A stretch of 64,000 nucleotides of DNA, from contig OU612065.1 of NCBI GenBank assembly GCA_914767715.1, forward strand, positions 23,250,001 to 23,314,000. Direction: 5' to 3'. The notes below the pieces were generated by a model. That model was not told the DNA's origin, searched no databases, and was given only the letters and a program-made list of their open reading frames with translations. This DNA comes from Membranipora membranacea (lineage: Eukaryota > Bryozoa > Gymnolaemata > Cheilostomatida > Membraniporidae). Numbering within the stretch: the stretch's first letter is position 1; each line of letters starts with the position of its first letter. Positions 11,568 through 23,898 of the stretch are shown here, piece after piece. A program made the position numbers and the translations under genes.

Positions 11568-11856
11568 AGGTAAGTGGCAGAAGAAATGGGAATAAAGATT
11601 AGATAGATTATTTCATTTATTTATTTTTCAATAACTAACAATAAATATATATATATATATATGTTATTAGTCATTTATATTCTACTCTCTACAACACTAA
11701 CCTCTACTTGAGATATTTCACGTTGTCCCTTGAGTTTTGTGTATTTGTAACTGTTGAAGGTTCACAGCTACAGCTCCAAATTCCAGAGAGAGGGATGTGG
11801 TTTTGGTGTAATCAACTCTAGTCTGAAGCTCTGACACTAACACCATGTATGTATCT

Positions 11857-11865
11857 ATTCCCGCC
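11857..11865 (-). promoter_or_regulatory. E2F-like site upstream of CDC6
   Basis: ATTCCCGCC matches the E2F core TTSSCGC. It lies near the inferred CDC6 leader exon. CDC6 is a well-established E2F target in animals, so the position is sensible, but the site is short and unproven. Confidence 0.35.
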
Positions 11866-12674
11866 ACCAAGCTCAGTTATCTCTGATTGGCCAGCATTTC
11901 AGGATATTCCAAAGGTTCATAAAACCTGAATTTTCATTTTGGTTAGATATATAAAGTGGTTATTTAAGTAATTACTGACATTAATTTATGCAATTTAAAA
12001 GTTATTTTAGTTGTATTAGTATTTTTTCCTGATCAATCTTATGAATAAAAAAAAAAATTTCATGTCTTACAAATGTCTGTCTGTTCTGTCGCTATTTCCG
12101 CTAAAAAAGTTCACAAATTTCAATTTTCTCTGAAAATAAGTGTTTTTTTTAGTCAAAGCCTAAGGGATGGGACACACAACAACAGTAGGTCATCAAATGT
12201 AAAAAATAACCAGGAACTTTTGTTTGATGTTATGTGGCCTTAAATCAACTGATCACAAGTGGGATGCAGAGAAAAATAAACAAGCCCTGTCTGTGTCGAC
12301 TTACAGTTACTAAGTTTTACTAGAAATAAAAAAAATAATTATAAATTCATTTACTTACTTACTGCTACTAGGCCTCCTTTTTTAAGTCGTAGTTTGCACT
12401 CAAATCAAGGGGTAAGTTTCTTGATTGCACAGACAGAATCAGTTCTAATGAAACCCATAATCCAAGTTTTCATAACCAAACCTATCTATCTCTTCTCTAC
12501 CTAACTCATTACTTTCATCCTCAGGTCAATTGATTGAGAAAAATAAACCGCTACCTACCTCAAGCTGAAAGACTTGTTACACAGCAACTAGCCTGGAGTT
12601 GTAAACCCGCCTTTCATCACCATTAAGGCTTACACAGTGACTTCTTGCTGAACAACAACCACTATAAATCCAAG

Positions 12675-15600
12675 ATGACTAAATCTCCTGTGTAAGTAGC
12701 AACAACATTTTTTTGTATATTACTAGTAACAGATGCAGCTGTAAGTGTAGTTGGTATGACTTTTGAGGTGGATATTCATTGTTTTACCTCAATTCATTGC
12801 TGGTTTGAGTGTGCAAAATTGATATTTGACCTCAGACTGAATAACCGATTGTGGAACAAAAGTTTACAATATCACAGCTGAGAATGCTGGCGCTGGAAAC
12901 CTGCCAACTTGCAGGTTAACAAACATTCGTTCCAATTGTAGTGTAAGTCAACACTCATCTGATAATGAGAGTGATACTTTGAAGAAGAAATCGGTAATGA
13001 AGGGTCGTAGTTCCCGTCGCAGTCCCTCTCCTATCACATTTGACAAATCAGAGCTGCCTGATCGGAAGTCAGGAAGTAAATCACCAGCAGGTTATGGTGG
13101 TGTGAGCTCAACAGATGGTGAAGTCAGTGATTCTGAGGAAGAAGAGCAGCCAACAATGAAAAGTGCTATCGTCCAGTCTGCAAAGAAACCTGCAGTGAAA
13201 GATAATTCTGTAGAGCCCCCTTCACCCAGTAGAAGTGGCAGGTAATTAAACCAGATCATCTCATAAATGGTCAAGTTGTTGCTGAGGATAAAGTTTATAC
13301 AAATCCTATAAGACACTTATCCGCTATTTGTCCTCATTCCCGAGGACAGACAAGAAGCAGATAAGACTAAGTTCCTATTCAAGGATTGTAAAATGTTCTC
13401 TTAAAGTATACAATTTCTCCACAAAGAATATCAACTACTATGTCCACAAGCTGGCCATTCTAATTGAGACATGGATAGGGGAGGGGCTAGATGGGTTTTG
13501 GGTAAACTGTGGACAAGAGTCGTTATACTATGAGATATCGGCAACTTATAATTGAAACTGCCCCCTGAGTAACTTCTTATGGCAGACATTTGTAAGTCAA
13601 GTTAGTATAATTGTCAATATGTTTCTAGGATAACTAATAGCAATTCCTTAATATAATAAAACTATTTAACTATGATAATATAGATTCCATTTTAATCACA
13701 TCATCAACATGTAAATTTCGATTGTTGTGCATAGTGACAGCCCGCCGAGAGCTAAGAAACGTCGATCAGACTCCAGTAGTGACAAAGAGAAAGAAGAAGC
13801 TGATGAGGGGGAAATACCAGACTGGAAGAAAGACAGATCATACTCCCCAGAGGCTAAAGATGGTGTAAAGCAAAGAAACTGGCGACCAGCACCCTCTAGT
13901 AGGGAAAGGTAATGTGTACAACAGCATAATATGGAGTTCGTTTTCACTTCATTCTTTAATACCTTGATTGCCTGACACCTACAATCATATTTTTTTCATT
14001 TAAGTTTGTAATGATTTTGTTTTGGTAATCGGGTCATATCACTAATAGTTTGTCCCTCAGGCAATTTCTCTCGTCTTTTTGTAAGCAGATTTTTTGTAAG
14101 TTGGAACATGAATCCAAAGAATATCGATAAATATTGTAGTTTTGTCTCTCCGCTAGGTCAAAGGTTAGCTGAACTACCAGTTAGCAAAACATTTTTTCTG
14201 AACATGTCAACATGGGTGCACAACTTTTCATGAAGTGACCCATTTCATACTAGACTCGATTTCCATTAGAGTAATGATTATTATTTAAATTGGTTCTCTC
14301 TCTGACACTTTATAAACAGTGAGGAGAGGAGACAGCGTAGGAAAAAGAGAGAAGAGGAGCGAGAGCGGGAGGACAGAAGTAGGCGGGATGAGAGAAGGCG
14401 TAGATTCAATGATAGAGACGATCCCCGAGATGATCGACGTGATGAGCGCAGAGACAGATCAGATCAGGGTAGAGATAACAGAGACAGAAGAGACAGACAC
14501 CGAGATAGGAGAGAGCGAGATAGAGATGATAGGAGAAGGGATCGCAGAGACGACAGGGATAGAAGATCTCCTAGAAAAGATAGAGATAATGAAAAGGAGA
14601 ATAAGCAAGAGGAAAAGAAGTAAGTGTGGACCTGAGTACCCATAGTAAATTAATTTTCTTTATTGCTTTGAAATTAAATAAAATGTGCTTGATTGTTATT
14701 TTGATTATGAAGTGCTATTGCTAACATGTACATATATGTTATATCGTGTCTTATTTTTCATGCCTGTACTTAGCGGTCACTTGATTTCTTAAGGAGAATA
14801 TAAAGATTTAAGCTTTTATTCTAAATTTTTAGGCCAGAGAGAAAGAATAAGGAAGCCACTCTAACAACAAAGACCGGTGGTGCTTACATTCCCCCTGCCA
14901 AATTAAGAATGATGCAGCAAGCCATCACAGATAAAAGCAGGTATGTTAAAACTCAACCTTGGTTTGTTTACATATTTTACGATATATTGTATAACCATTG
15001 ACCACTGAATTAGATTCTTCTCTTAGAATGGAAATAGTATCATAGCGTTATATGGTTAGGACACTAAACACAGGGACCCATCTGACTGTTATCTGATTGG
15101 CTGTCCCTAGTAGCATGAATAATTAGCCTGAGAAATTGTCTTGTTTACAAAATTGCAAACAGTAATTGAACCCCATACAGTGTCGATGATTAGGGCATTT
15201 CTAGATTGCTACTAGGGACTGGCTATTTTTGCAAGCCCTTTGTTTTGCAAAAGAAAGCTAATGATGCTATTCCAGATATGGAATTCAATGCCATTGACAT
15301 ATAATTTTATATGTTTATGTGTATAACACTTTGAAATCAAATAATCTTTCCATTTGACTCCTATGGCACTATGGCCATTTGGCTTCTATAGGGTGGTTTT
15401 TATGAGATGGTTGCATGATTTGGGCAGCATTTGAATGTCTATGTTATCAACTTCATTAAATTCTGTTAGTAGGTCATTGTTTGTAGTGCACGTGAATCTA
15501 TTAAATCATGTACACTGAGTTAGTTAGAAATTGTGGGTGCAGTCAGTCAATATCAATGATATCACAAAAATTCCCACATGTTTGTCAAATATTTTTATTT

Positions 15601-18600
15601 GAATTTTGGCTATTCTTTCAGTGTTGAGTATCAGAGAATGTCATGGGAAGCTCTAAAGAAGTCTATCAATGGTTTAGTCAACAAAGTAGCCGTTTCAAAT
15701 ATCAAAGATATCATATTTGAGATACTGGAGGAAAACATCATCCGTGGCAGGTAACGCTGATTAGATGGAGTTACATTAATTGTGTGTTGAACAACAGATA
15801 ACGCAGCATCTTTGATTTATTTCTTACCATGTCTTACCATCATTCACCATAAAAAATCATTGCAAGTCCCAAATAACATGACATTATTTGAATGTTTTGT
15901 CTCTCCTGCCAATATGTGAATGATAAATGACATTTATATGGCAGCATATGTTCATCAAAAGAACTTATCTTCAACATACTTTGATGGCGTTTCTCACAGA
16001 TAATCTTCATTTGTCGTTTGTAGAGGACTGCTGTGCAGGTCCATAGTGCAGGCTCAGACAGCGTCTCCCACCTTCACACACGTGTACGCTGCTCTTGTCT
16101 CCGTCATCAACTCAAAGTTTCCACAGATTGGAGAACTCTTACTGAAGCGTGTTGTACTGGCCTTTAGGAGAGGTTATAGAAGGAACGACAAGGCTGTGTG
16201 CCTATCTGCTACGCAGTTCATAGCTCATCTCGTCAACCAACAAGTGGTATGGAGAACATCTCTTCAATATACTCTAACCTTGAAAATTCATTCATGTAAA
16301 CTGAACAGGAAGACCCTGTTGGTTGTCGTTATGTGAAGGATTACTTGTTTTTTTTCAGTTGAATGATAGCAAGACAAAAGGGTGGTTCATGCAAAGAGTA
16401 AACTCCTCGGTACATGTATGTGTATTTCTCAGGATATTGACCGTGATTTATTTCCATCTTACAGCGACCCAATATCTGAATTGCCTACTGTACATGTTCA
16501 CAATGTATGATCTGTATATCTTAACTCGTTACAGGCGCATGAAGTGATAGCGTTAGAAGTGCTCACACTGTTACTGGAGAAGGCGTCTGATGACTCTGTG
16601 GAGATAGCAGTAGGTTTTCTGAAGGAGTGCGGTCAGAAATTAACAGAGCTCAGCCCTCGAGGTGTTAACGCTATATTTGAGAGAATGAGATCGGTTCTGC
16701 ATGAAGCAGAGGTCAACATCCGGGTGCAGTATATGATTGAGGTGAGTGAATCGTTATGTCAAGGTTATCAAAAGTGTAAGGATGATTTCTTATGTTATCA
16801 TGTATGTTGATGTTGACCGTAGTGATAGGCCCGCGTCTACGTTCCCTCTAGTCTGATAGGCATGATCAATATAGTTTATTTTGAGTATGTTTGATTGATT
16901 GATGAGTACTTTATTATCGATATAAATACGTTGAAAAATGTATATTACTGATCTAAAAATAATAGTATAATAAAAAGTATTTAATAAAACTCAAAAGGAG
17001 GGAGATCATCACAATCAGCATTAGCATCAGCATGTTTGAATTGCTAACTTGACCAGTAGCCACAGGTAATGCGGGAAGACTTCATTTATTTTATGCATAG
17101 AATCATTATATAATATATACTATGATTAAATATAAGTTATCTCTATGATCATTATGCTAGTCTTTGATATTTTTCCTTGTAGGTTATGATGGCTGTCAGA
17201 AAAGACAAATTCAAAGACCACGTTGCCGTGGCCGAAGGGTTAGATATAGTGGAGGAGGACGAACAAATCACACATCTGATATCACTAGAGGAGGTTACGC
17301 CCGCCAGCGCTGAAGATATGCTCAGTACGTGGGAACACAAGCTAAGCTTGCCTGTCCTGACAAGCTTTGTGTCCCCCCTCCACAACAAAGCTTGTCAAGA
17401 ATGGCTAATGCTAAGCCCTGTACTATGAATCTGAAAATTAGTTGTAATGTGAATTTTGTTTCATAGATGAGCAAGCTCTATATGATGAATCAGCTCATAT
17501 ATTGTGACCTTGGTTGCTCTGATGAGCCAGAGGATATTTTGACTGAAATTTAAGTTATGAGTGTATTACTGAAAATTTACTCTACTTGCCACAACTCTCA
17601 GACAAATTGTCATTGTTTACCTTTGTTTCTGCAGATATATTCAAGGAGGATCCTGAGTTTCAGGCTAATGAGGAGAAGTATAATGAGATTAAGAAGGATG
17701 TGCTGGATAAGAATGACGACAGCGGCAGCTCATCAGGAAGTGACTCCGGCAGCGACAGCGGGTCAGACTCAAGTGATGGTAAGCTGCCTGTCTATCACCT
17801 ACACTAAGTTTTTGACTATTTACTCTCCGGTATGTGAATATTTTGCTCATACAGGACTTTTCCTAATTGCTTTCATGGTATAAGGCTACCTAGAGTAAAC
17901 AGGGTTTGCACTACAATCTGTCCTGAGCAAAGCTGGTTAAATTTCATTTTGGTATAACACTGGGATTCCTAGATTTCTAAAGAATTTTAACCAGATATGA
18001 GTTGCAATGGAAGTAGTCACACTGGCCTTAGAAGCTCACTAAACATTGAATATGTTGTGTATCATGTTTTCAAAAATACATAAAATACTGTTCATGCCTA
18101 TTGCACACTATTTTATGTGTATCCATTTTTTTTTTTGTATAATTGTAGAAGAAGCTGAAGCAGAGAAACAGAAGATTATAGATATGACAGAAACTAATTT
18201 GGTCGGTCTGAGACGTACCATATACTTGACTCTTCAATCAAGTCTTGACTTTGAAGAGGCAGCTCACAAACTTCTCAGACTGCAGCTAAAGCCTGGACAG
18301 GAGGGGGAGATGTGTAATATGGTGCTTGATTGTGGAGCTCAACAAAGAACGTATGAGAAATTCTATGGACTTCTCGCACATGTAAGCTTTTTAAATGGAT
18401 TCAGTTAACCTTTTAGGTTTATAGTTCCACTTCACATATATATATATCTATATAATTAGTTAAATTGTGATGGTACTCACGCTAAAAGAATTAGTTCACT
18501 CTCCATCGATCACTTGGTAATTCTTGACTATGATTTGGATTGGGTATGTTACAATTTGAAGTTGTTCTCTCTTTGACATTACTGTACAGAGAGAAGATAA

Positions 18601-20260
18601 CTTTGGTTACATAATGCAAAACCAGGCAGTTTATCCCAAGCTCCCTGAAAAAACTTAGCCACCCCCAATTATTTAGATGGAAAGTAATGGATTATTTTCA
18701 AATTTCATTCTTTCAGCGCCTCTGCATGCTGAATAAGGTGTATGTTGAACAATATGAACAAATGTTTGCTATACAATATGAGACTTGTCATAGACTGGAC
18801 CCGACCAAACTTAGAAATGTGTCCAAGTTCTTTGGCCATCTGCTGCACACAGACGGCATCTCATGGGGTGTTCTCCAGGTATGTACAGTACTTTTCATCT
18901 CATCAAACTCATCATCATTTTGATCTTCTTTATTGACTTCAAGCCTAAATGCCAAAATATTGGTCATTGGTATTTGTTATGTTTGTTGAGTAAGTATATC
19001 GAAATCCTGAATGTCTCTGCACATTATTTTTGTGGTGCATAAAATGAAGAATTTAAATTTTAGGTCTATGGTTAACAGCATATTAGTTTTACAATAAAAT
19101 CTTGACGTTCAGTTTGTTCAACCTGATAACTTATTTTTCTGTTTCTTTTTGTGCAGGTGATTAAGATGAACGAAGATGACACAACGTCTTCCAGTAGAAT
19201 TTTTGTCAAGCAGCTTTTCCTGGAACTAGCCGAATATATGGGATTACCCAAACTCAACGACAGACTGAAAGATGAGTGAGTATAAGCACATGAGAATGGG
19301 CATCTCATGCCCAGAAATAGCAATCAAAAATCCAAAATAAGGTTTCCTTAAAGCCTGGCACTGAGATTATTCTATAAGGATCTGTATCTCTGATCGCTAG
19401 AGTCAATGTAGTTTGAGTACCCTATGTGTGACAGCCCCTAATTACACAAATTCCATGTCACGGTACTCACGCCACATGCAAGTTACCAACTTGGTTAAGA
19501 TATTGTAGATTGGAAGATAGATTGAGTGATTTGCAGCAGGCCTACTTGTTATGACTAATTCCATTTGCTTGTGAGAGGATATATATCCATCCCATCAAAC
19601 TTGCAATGAAAAGCTTTAACTGCTTATGTTGTTTTAAATGAAGAGAAGATTGGTTATAACATGTCCCTTGCTACATGACAATTCAAATTTAGGCAGTTCC
19701 TCTCACATCAATTTGTATATTTACAGAACATTACAATGCTACTTTGAGGGAATTCTTCCAAGAGACCATCCTAAGAAGACTAGATTCGCTATCAACTTCT
19801 TCACTTCTATCGGTCTCGGAGGCTTAACGTAAGGATTTCATAATTATTCATTATTCATTTATTTATTTATTGAGGTTTTCTGAAAGTTTACAGCTATCAT
19901 CAGTTGCTAAAAAGTCACATGTTTCTAGAATGATGATTTCACATGACCATCTTGCATAACATAGTGCATTCTGATGACATTGCCAGAATCTTAACCAGAC
20001 AACCAATCACTTTTCTGTCTATGATTGCTGAGCAAACCATTATACTATATACATCATACTGGATGTTCACCGTTTTGAAACCAAATTTGCTATCACTCGT
20101 ACATGACTTTTTTATCTGTTTCAGCGATGGATTGAGAGAACATCTGAAGAACATGCCAAAGCCAGGTGCTGCTAAACCCCAGTCTGACAGTAGTAGCAGC
20201 AGTGATTCCAGTAGCAGCGGGTCGAGCTCATCATCCGACAGCGATTCGGACTCTGACTAA
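12675..20260 (+). CDS. CWC22: CWC22 pre-mRNA splicing factor (nucampholin), fifteen exons
   Basis: Exons: 12675-12691, 12942-13241, 13735-13908, 14320-14619, 14833-14940, 15622-15750, 16024-16246, 16535-16741, 17183-17324, 17635-17778, 18149-18381, 18717-18878, 19157-19275, 19727-19828, 20125-20260. Phases all join: 2496 nt, 831 residues. CWC22 is a spliceosome component that binds eIF4A3 and delivers it for exon-junction-complex assembly. Residues 1-265 are low-complexity and charged, with a nearly all-purine RD/RE-rich exon 4. [14 protein letters not shown] marks the start of the conserved part. The MIF4G domain follows ([56 protein letters not shown]). After an acidic serine linker comes the MA3 domain ([59 protein letters not shown]). 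The protein ends in a short Ser/Asp tail and lacks the long RS tail of vertebrate CWC22. Exon 1 encodes only MTKSP plus two bases. Confidence 0.95.
17351..17400. repeat. Foldback element, family A copy (CWC22 intron 9)
   Basis: TGACAAGCTTTGT pairs with ACAAAGCTTGTCA around a C-rich spacer (GTCCCCCCTCC). It lies only about 25 bp after the exon 9 donor at 17325, so it could influence splicing of that exon. Confidence 0.6.
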
Positions 20261-20805
20261 GCTCTGTCGGCAGTGTAGGTCATTCGCTGTATCATTATCT
20301 AAACAGGTCATATATATAAAACATTGAAGTTAATATTGTTTTTTTCCTGGTGTTTCAAAACTCCGATTTATACAGCACTTCGGCTGGTGTAAATGTCATG
20401 TCGCTTTTTATCATCTTTCTTATCTTTTCTCATTGTTACATATGATTTATCTGTATTACGATTGGTTGTCAACAGTTGGAACTGATTGGCTAAGGTCTAC
20501 AAACCGAAGCATTGCTCACAGATAAAATGAAATCTATATAGGATATAGTGATAAAATTCATAGCTTATCGCTGTAAAAATGGTTGCATTAAAGCTTTTCT
20601 TTTAACTTGACATTGTAAATATGAGTTATACTTAACCTGAGAATTACCGCGGTGGCCACTTTTTTGAAGATTTTGAACTCCCGAAGCTTGAATATTCAAT
20701 TGACTATGTATATTCTGTATTAACTACTCAAACTTTATCATTTTAGCATCACTTAGTGAGCGGTTGAGTGATGCGATCATGTACATATTTACTTGATAAC
20801 GTCTC

Positions 20806-20811
20806 AATAAA
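20806..20811 (+). terminator. CWC22 polyadenylation signal
   Basis: AATAAA about 550 bp after the CWC22 stop codon, with a second AATAAA about 65 bp further on. It is the first canonical hexamer in the 3' flank. Confidence 0.5.
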
Positions 20812-20943
20812 AATGAAATGGTATAAATTTTACTGTGCACACCAAAATGTGATGTAAACCTTGCAAAAGGATAATAAAGTTTTCTGAGATCACAGTTTTC
20901 CAATGATGATCATTGACCAACATATCCTGTCTTTAATTCATAG

Positions 20944-21006
20944 ATGAGTCTCTTCAGATCATTATTGAGCAGTAGGACTTGTCAGACAGCAGCCTACCGT
21001 TATAGG
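20944..21006 (+). CDS. Possible orphan first exon with mitochondrial-type N-terminus
   Basis: ATG opens 21 codons (MSLFRSLLSSRT then CQTAAYRYR) ending at a consensus donor AGG|GTAAGC. The peptide is rich in Arg, Ser and Leu without acidic residues, as in a mitochondrial presequence. No continuing plus-strand exon was recognised in the next kilobases, where the minus-strand E2-like gene lies. It may be the start of a small unidentified gene, or chance. It was too short for automatic ORF calling. Confidence 0.25.
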
Positions 21007-21274
21007 GTAAGCTGCTTAGAGGTAATCGTTGATTCAATATAGAAATATACAGTGCTAAGTGGGTCCATAAGGCTTGCTTGATGTTCACCTACAATATCTT
21101 ATATGAGTGCCTTGAGTATTCTCAATCTCAAGATATACTATAAAGTAAACACTTTCCTAGATTGCACTAATGATAATGATTAGCAGTCTTCATCACTGGT
21201 AACCAATTAGGTTCATGATCTGATCAGTGTGATCGTATGTTGATAGACTGGCAAGGAAGCAGTTTATATTGGGT

Positions 21275-21280
21275 TTTATT
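21275..21280 (-). terminator. Polyadenylation signal of UBE2M-like copy 1
   Basis: TTTATT on the plus strand is AATAAA on the minus strand, about 240 bp downstream of the copy 1 stop codon and just past the decayed tail region. Confidence 0.4.
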
Positions 21281-21322
21281 TCATTTGTTGAAATTAAGCT
21301 GCAATTAAAAATGTGAGGATCC

Positions 21323-21518
21323 ATGTGGGCAGTTGTAAACAGGACCTTGTTGTGTATGTGTATGGTAACATTTTCACCTCATCTGTCGGGCGCTTCTCCT
21401 GATGTATTGTTTCTATTAGAGATTTGGTCACAACTGTTTTTGGAGCTATGTTCCCCAACTACACACAAGACAATTTTAGTGGATTTTGAGGTGTATGTTT
21501 CTTGCTCGTTGTAGCCCC
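21323..21518 (-). pseudogene. Decayed former coding tail of UBE2M-like copy 1 (now 3' UTR)
   Basis: Just past the copy 1 stop, minus-strand sequence still resembles the coding tail of copy 2 (about 26.6-26.9 kb). Shared landmarks include TCCACTAAAATTGTC versus ACTACTAAAATAGTC, a matching short TGTGTAG/TGTGTAGATGG stretch, and CTGTCGGG on the plus strand in both. The frame is broken by an in-frame stop and by indels. The simplest reading is that copy 1 once encoded the longer tail and lost it. Confidence 0.55.
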
Positions 21519-23446
21519 CTACTTTTTAAATCCAAGTTTAGGTACATCCAGTACAGCACTTATTGTCTCCTCTTGCACATTGGTGTCTGCGTCCGTTGTT
21601 TTCTCTTCTTCGATGCCAGAATCAATACCTAAGCTGACCAGTTTTACTGTCACTTCATCAAGCCCATTCTCCTGACTTGGTTGCTCAGCCTCATCCTCCT
21701 GAAATGAATAGAAACAAGAATAAGGTTTTTGCACCATTACTTTGTGAGCTTAAGATTTATTTATTGAGTTTTTGTTAATGGTGTTGCAATATACTACATC
21801 AAAAGACATACATGAAAGAATGTGACAGCCATCATTACTTAGTGAACTTGTAAAGGTTCTTTTCAATAATGGTGCAATTTTCTACAATAATAAGCATACA
21901 TGAGAGATTGTAACAGCCATCATAGCAGCTAAACATGCGTCATCATGTTTGAGTGTTGCCGATGTCGAAACTTGTAATATGTACTTACTGTGGTCTTTTG
22001 AGGAATTGTCCCCTTGTAGATAGGAGAAAATTCTTGAAATCTTATCCATTCTCTAAGATAGTAGCCATCGGTCGATCCTCCATACTTGGTCTTATCCACA
22101 GCCTCCTGGAGTGTAGACATATCATAGAGTGCTTCCCCAGGGATGAAATGATCAGTGAGCTCTGGTTCGTAGAAAAGGAACAGCACTCCTTGTATCACCA
22201 AATCTATACTTCTGTAGCTTTCTAAAGAATCGTTGAACAATCAATCAAAACAAATACCACATCTACTGAGCAAAGACCTTTCAGCCATTTTCGTCGCTAA
22301 AAGTTGGGGGTAGAAGTTATGCACGCTTAGATAAGGCTACTTGCTGGGTATTAGTTTCTGATCAAAGATCATCTTTTTCATGTATTAGTAAGAGCATTTG
22401 AAAAGAGGGATTTTTGGTCTACTTCGGTCAACTCACTATCATAACTACCCCAATCTGTGAGAACATTCAGGCAGACATCATAATAATTATCGTAGGTAAA
22501 ATAGTCGATATTGGGGTGCACTATATGTGGCTTAGCTAACAGTCTTGGAGCAACAGCCGGATAGTTTTTCAGACTCATGGTGAATTCTATCTCACAGTCC
22601 TTGTAGACTCCTGAAAAAACCAGAGAACAAGCCATATAATTTGATTCCTCAAATCCCCACCGAGGTCATAGGTCTCTAGTTCAACCTTCTATTGTCAGAG
22701 TTGGAAATGAAGGTTTTGTGGGCTATACAATATATATATAGGCTTCACCAATACATATTTATAATATGTTACATTACACCGTTGTTTATATTCTATGAGG
22801 GCGATAACGGAAGATAAATGTTTGAACGATACTACTGTGCCAACATCCGATCCCTAATCACGTATGCCTCCCCTGCTTGGTTTTTTATGTTATCTGATCA
22901 AGACAGGGATAGATTAGAAAGAATACAGCGATCAGCTAGCAGGATGATTTTACCTGATCTTAGTTATAGTGAGAGATTACAAGTTTTAGCTTTGCCCACC
23001 GTATATGATTTTATTTTTGAACTCTCGAAGTGCCATTTTTTACGAATAGCTGATGATCCGACCTATCCACTTTATAATCGAATACCAAGAAATTTTAGTA
23101 GGGTTTCCTCTCGCAATAATACCATTTTTAGACCTAAGAGATGTAGAACACAAAAGCGTGCCAAAATGTTTTTTCCTTTTTTTATGACATATTTCAACAA
23201 TCACTGCTCTTAGTATTTTTTTTTACGCATTGTACACATCCCACACTATCATCATTGATAACGAATGTATCAATAAAATCTAATCTAATCTAATTGTGAC
23301 TTACCATCATTTGGACAGATAACAAATTCGATACGATCATTTTCGCTTTCGAAATCAAATGTAGATTCTTTCAGCTTCACTTGCCCATCAAACTGGCTCT
23401 TGAGGTTCTTCATCAGGGTAGCCAACTCCCTGTGAATCTTCTGCAT
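21519..23446 (-). CDS. UBE2M-like (NEDD8-E2-like) conjugating enzyme, copy 1
   Basis: Coding exons in transcript order: 23446-23305, 22610-22437, 22221-21989, 21698-21519. They give 729 nt, 242 residues. The fold is a UBC (E2) domain: an alpha-1 helix (MQKIHRELATLMKNLKSQ), a strand region ending VICPNDGVYKD, which is very like the VICPDEGFYKSG of UBE2M, then HPN (79-81) and a catalytic-type Cys94 in DVCLNVL. After it come SIDLVIQGVLFLFYEPEL, corresponding to the UBE2M crossover helix and EP loop, and an acidic tail of about 60 residues. E2s carry a ubiquitin-like protein as a Cys thioester; UBE2M carries NEDD8 to cullins. The UBE2M N-terminal E1-docking extension is not visible. The HPN-Cys spacing is longer than in UBE2M. 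The start is the ATG in the second exon, conserved in copy 2. A LINE fragment lies in the first coding intron. Whether it still handles NEDD8 is inference. Confidence 0.8.
22827..23293 (+). mobile_element. 5'-truncated non-LTR retrotransposon (CR1/L2-like) insertion
   Basis: The plus strand encodes the C-terminal end of a reverse transcriptase ORF: RSLITYASPAWF, RLERIQRSASRMILPDLSY, LALPTVYDFIFELSKCHFL and DDPTYPLYNRIP, ending in a stop at about 23211-23213. The tail after it ends in AATAAAATC with ATCTA repeats, typical of CR1/L2-type elements. The empty site survives in the paralogous intron near 28193, where TGTTTGAA is followed directly by TTGTGAC. This gives exact junctions: 467 bp with no evident target duplication. 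It lies in the first coding intron of UBE2M-like copy 1, in antisense. Confidence 0.85.
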
Positions 23447-23808
23447 ATCTGTGGACCTGCAAATAAAACCAATCAAGTTCTTTATCATTGGCACTATCAG
23501 CCTTGCGAAACGAAACCTACTGGATGTCACAAAGTGATTTTCGATTTTATGATTGCTAGTTGTCATATGCAACTCGAAACATGGTTACTGAATAATAAAT
23601 ATTGTACTTACTGGTTATAGCCGACACAAGCACGAGGTATGTTTCATTGTCAAGAAAAGGTATAATCCACTTTGCCTCAATCCAAAGTTGGCGTTGCCCC
23701 CTCCTCAGTCTTAGGGTAGAAATGGTAGCAACCCAGAACAGAACTTAGATCAAACTTGATCAGAAAAATAGGGTGGGCATATCAAAATATTCCATCAAAA
23801 ATGCTTAC

Positions 23809-23898
23809 CCCATTGTGGCTGTGGCGTGCTAAAATATTCTGATGGAATATGTGTGCATCAACTCCCTCTATGCAAGCTATTGCTGTTGAGGATGCCAT
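23809..23898 (-). other. Conserved 5' exon of UBE2M-like copy 1 (leader or uORF)
   Basis: An ATG at 23898 opens 30 codons (MASSTAIACIEGV onwards) ending at the donor GGG|GTAAGC. The equivalent exon in copy 2 (28815-28723, 31 codons) has the same start, donor and partly conserved peptide. Spliced to the next exon, its frame does not match the E2 frame, so it looks like a leader with an upstream ORF, unless a small intermediate exon was missed. Confidence 0.45.

Larger units (their letters stand above)
10972..12674. promoter_or_regulatory. Divergent CDC6 / CWC22 promoter region
   Basis: CDC6 runs left and CWC22 runs right, with coding starts 1.7 kb apart. On the CDC6 side there is a splice acceptor at 11005-11004 and a plausible leader-exon donor (GAG|GTTAGT) near 11702-11697, so the CDC6 transcript probably starts near 11.7-11.9 kb. 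An E2F-like site sits at 11857-11865. The region also holds a half copy of hairpin family C (11179-11222), a foldback (11540-11567) and an AT dinucleotide run near 11645-11662. No coding exon was seen. Confidence 0.5.

Noticed and set aside
22818-23213. 131-codon ORF starting with MFE as a host gene
   Set aside because: The first three codons are intron flank; the rest is LINE reverse transcriptase. It is a chance fusion at the insertion junction.
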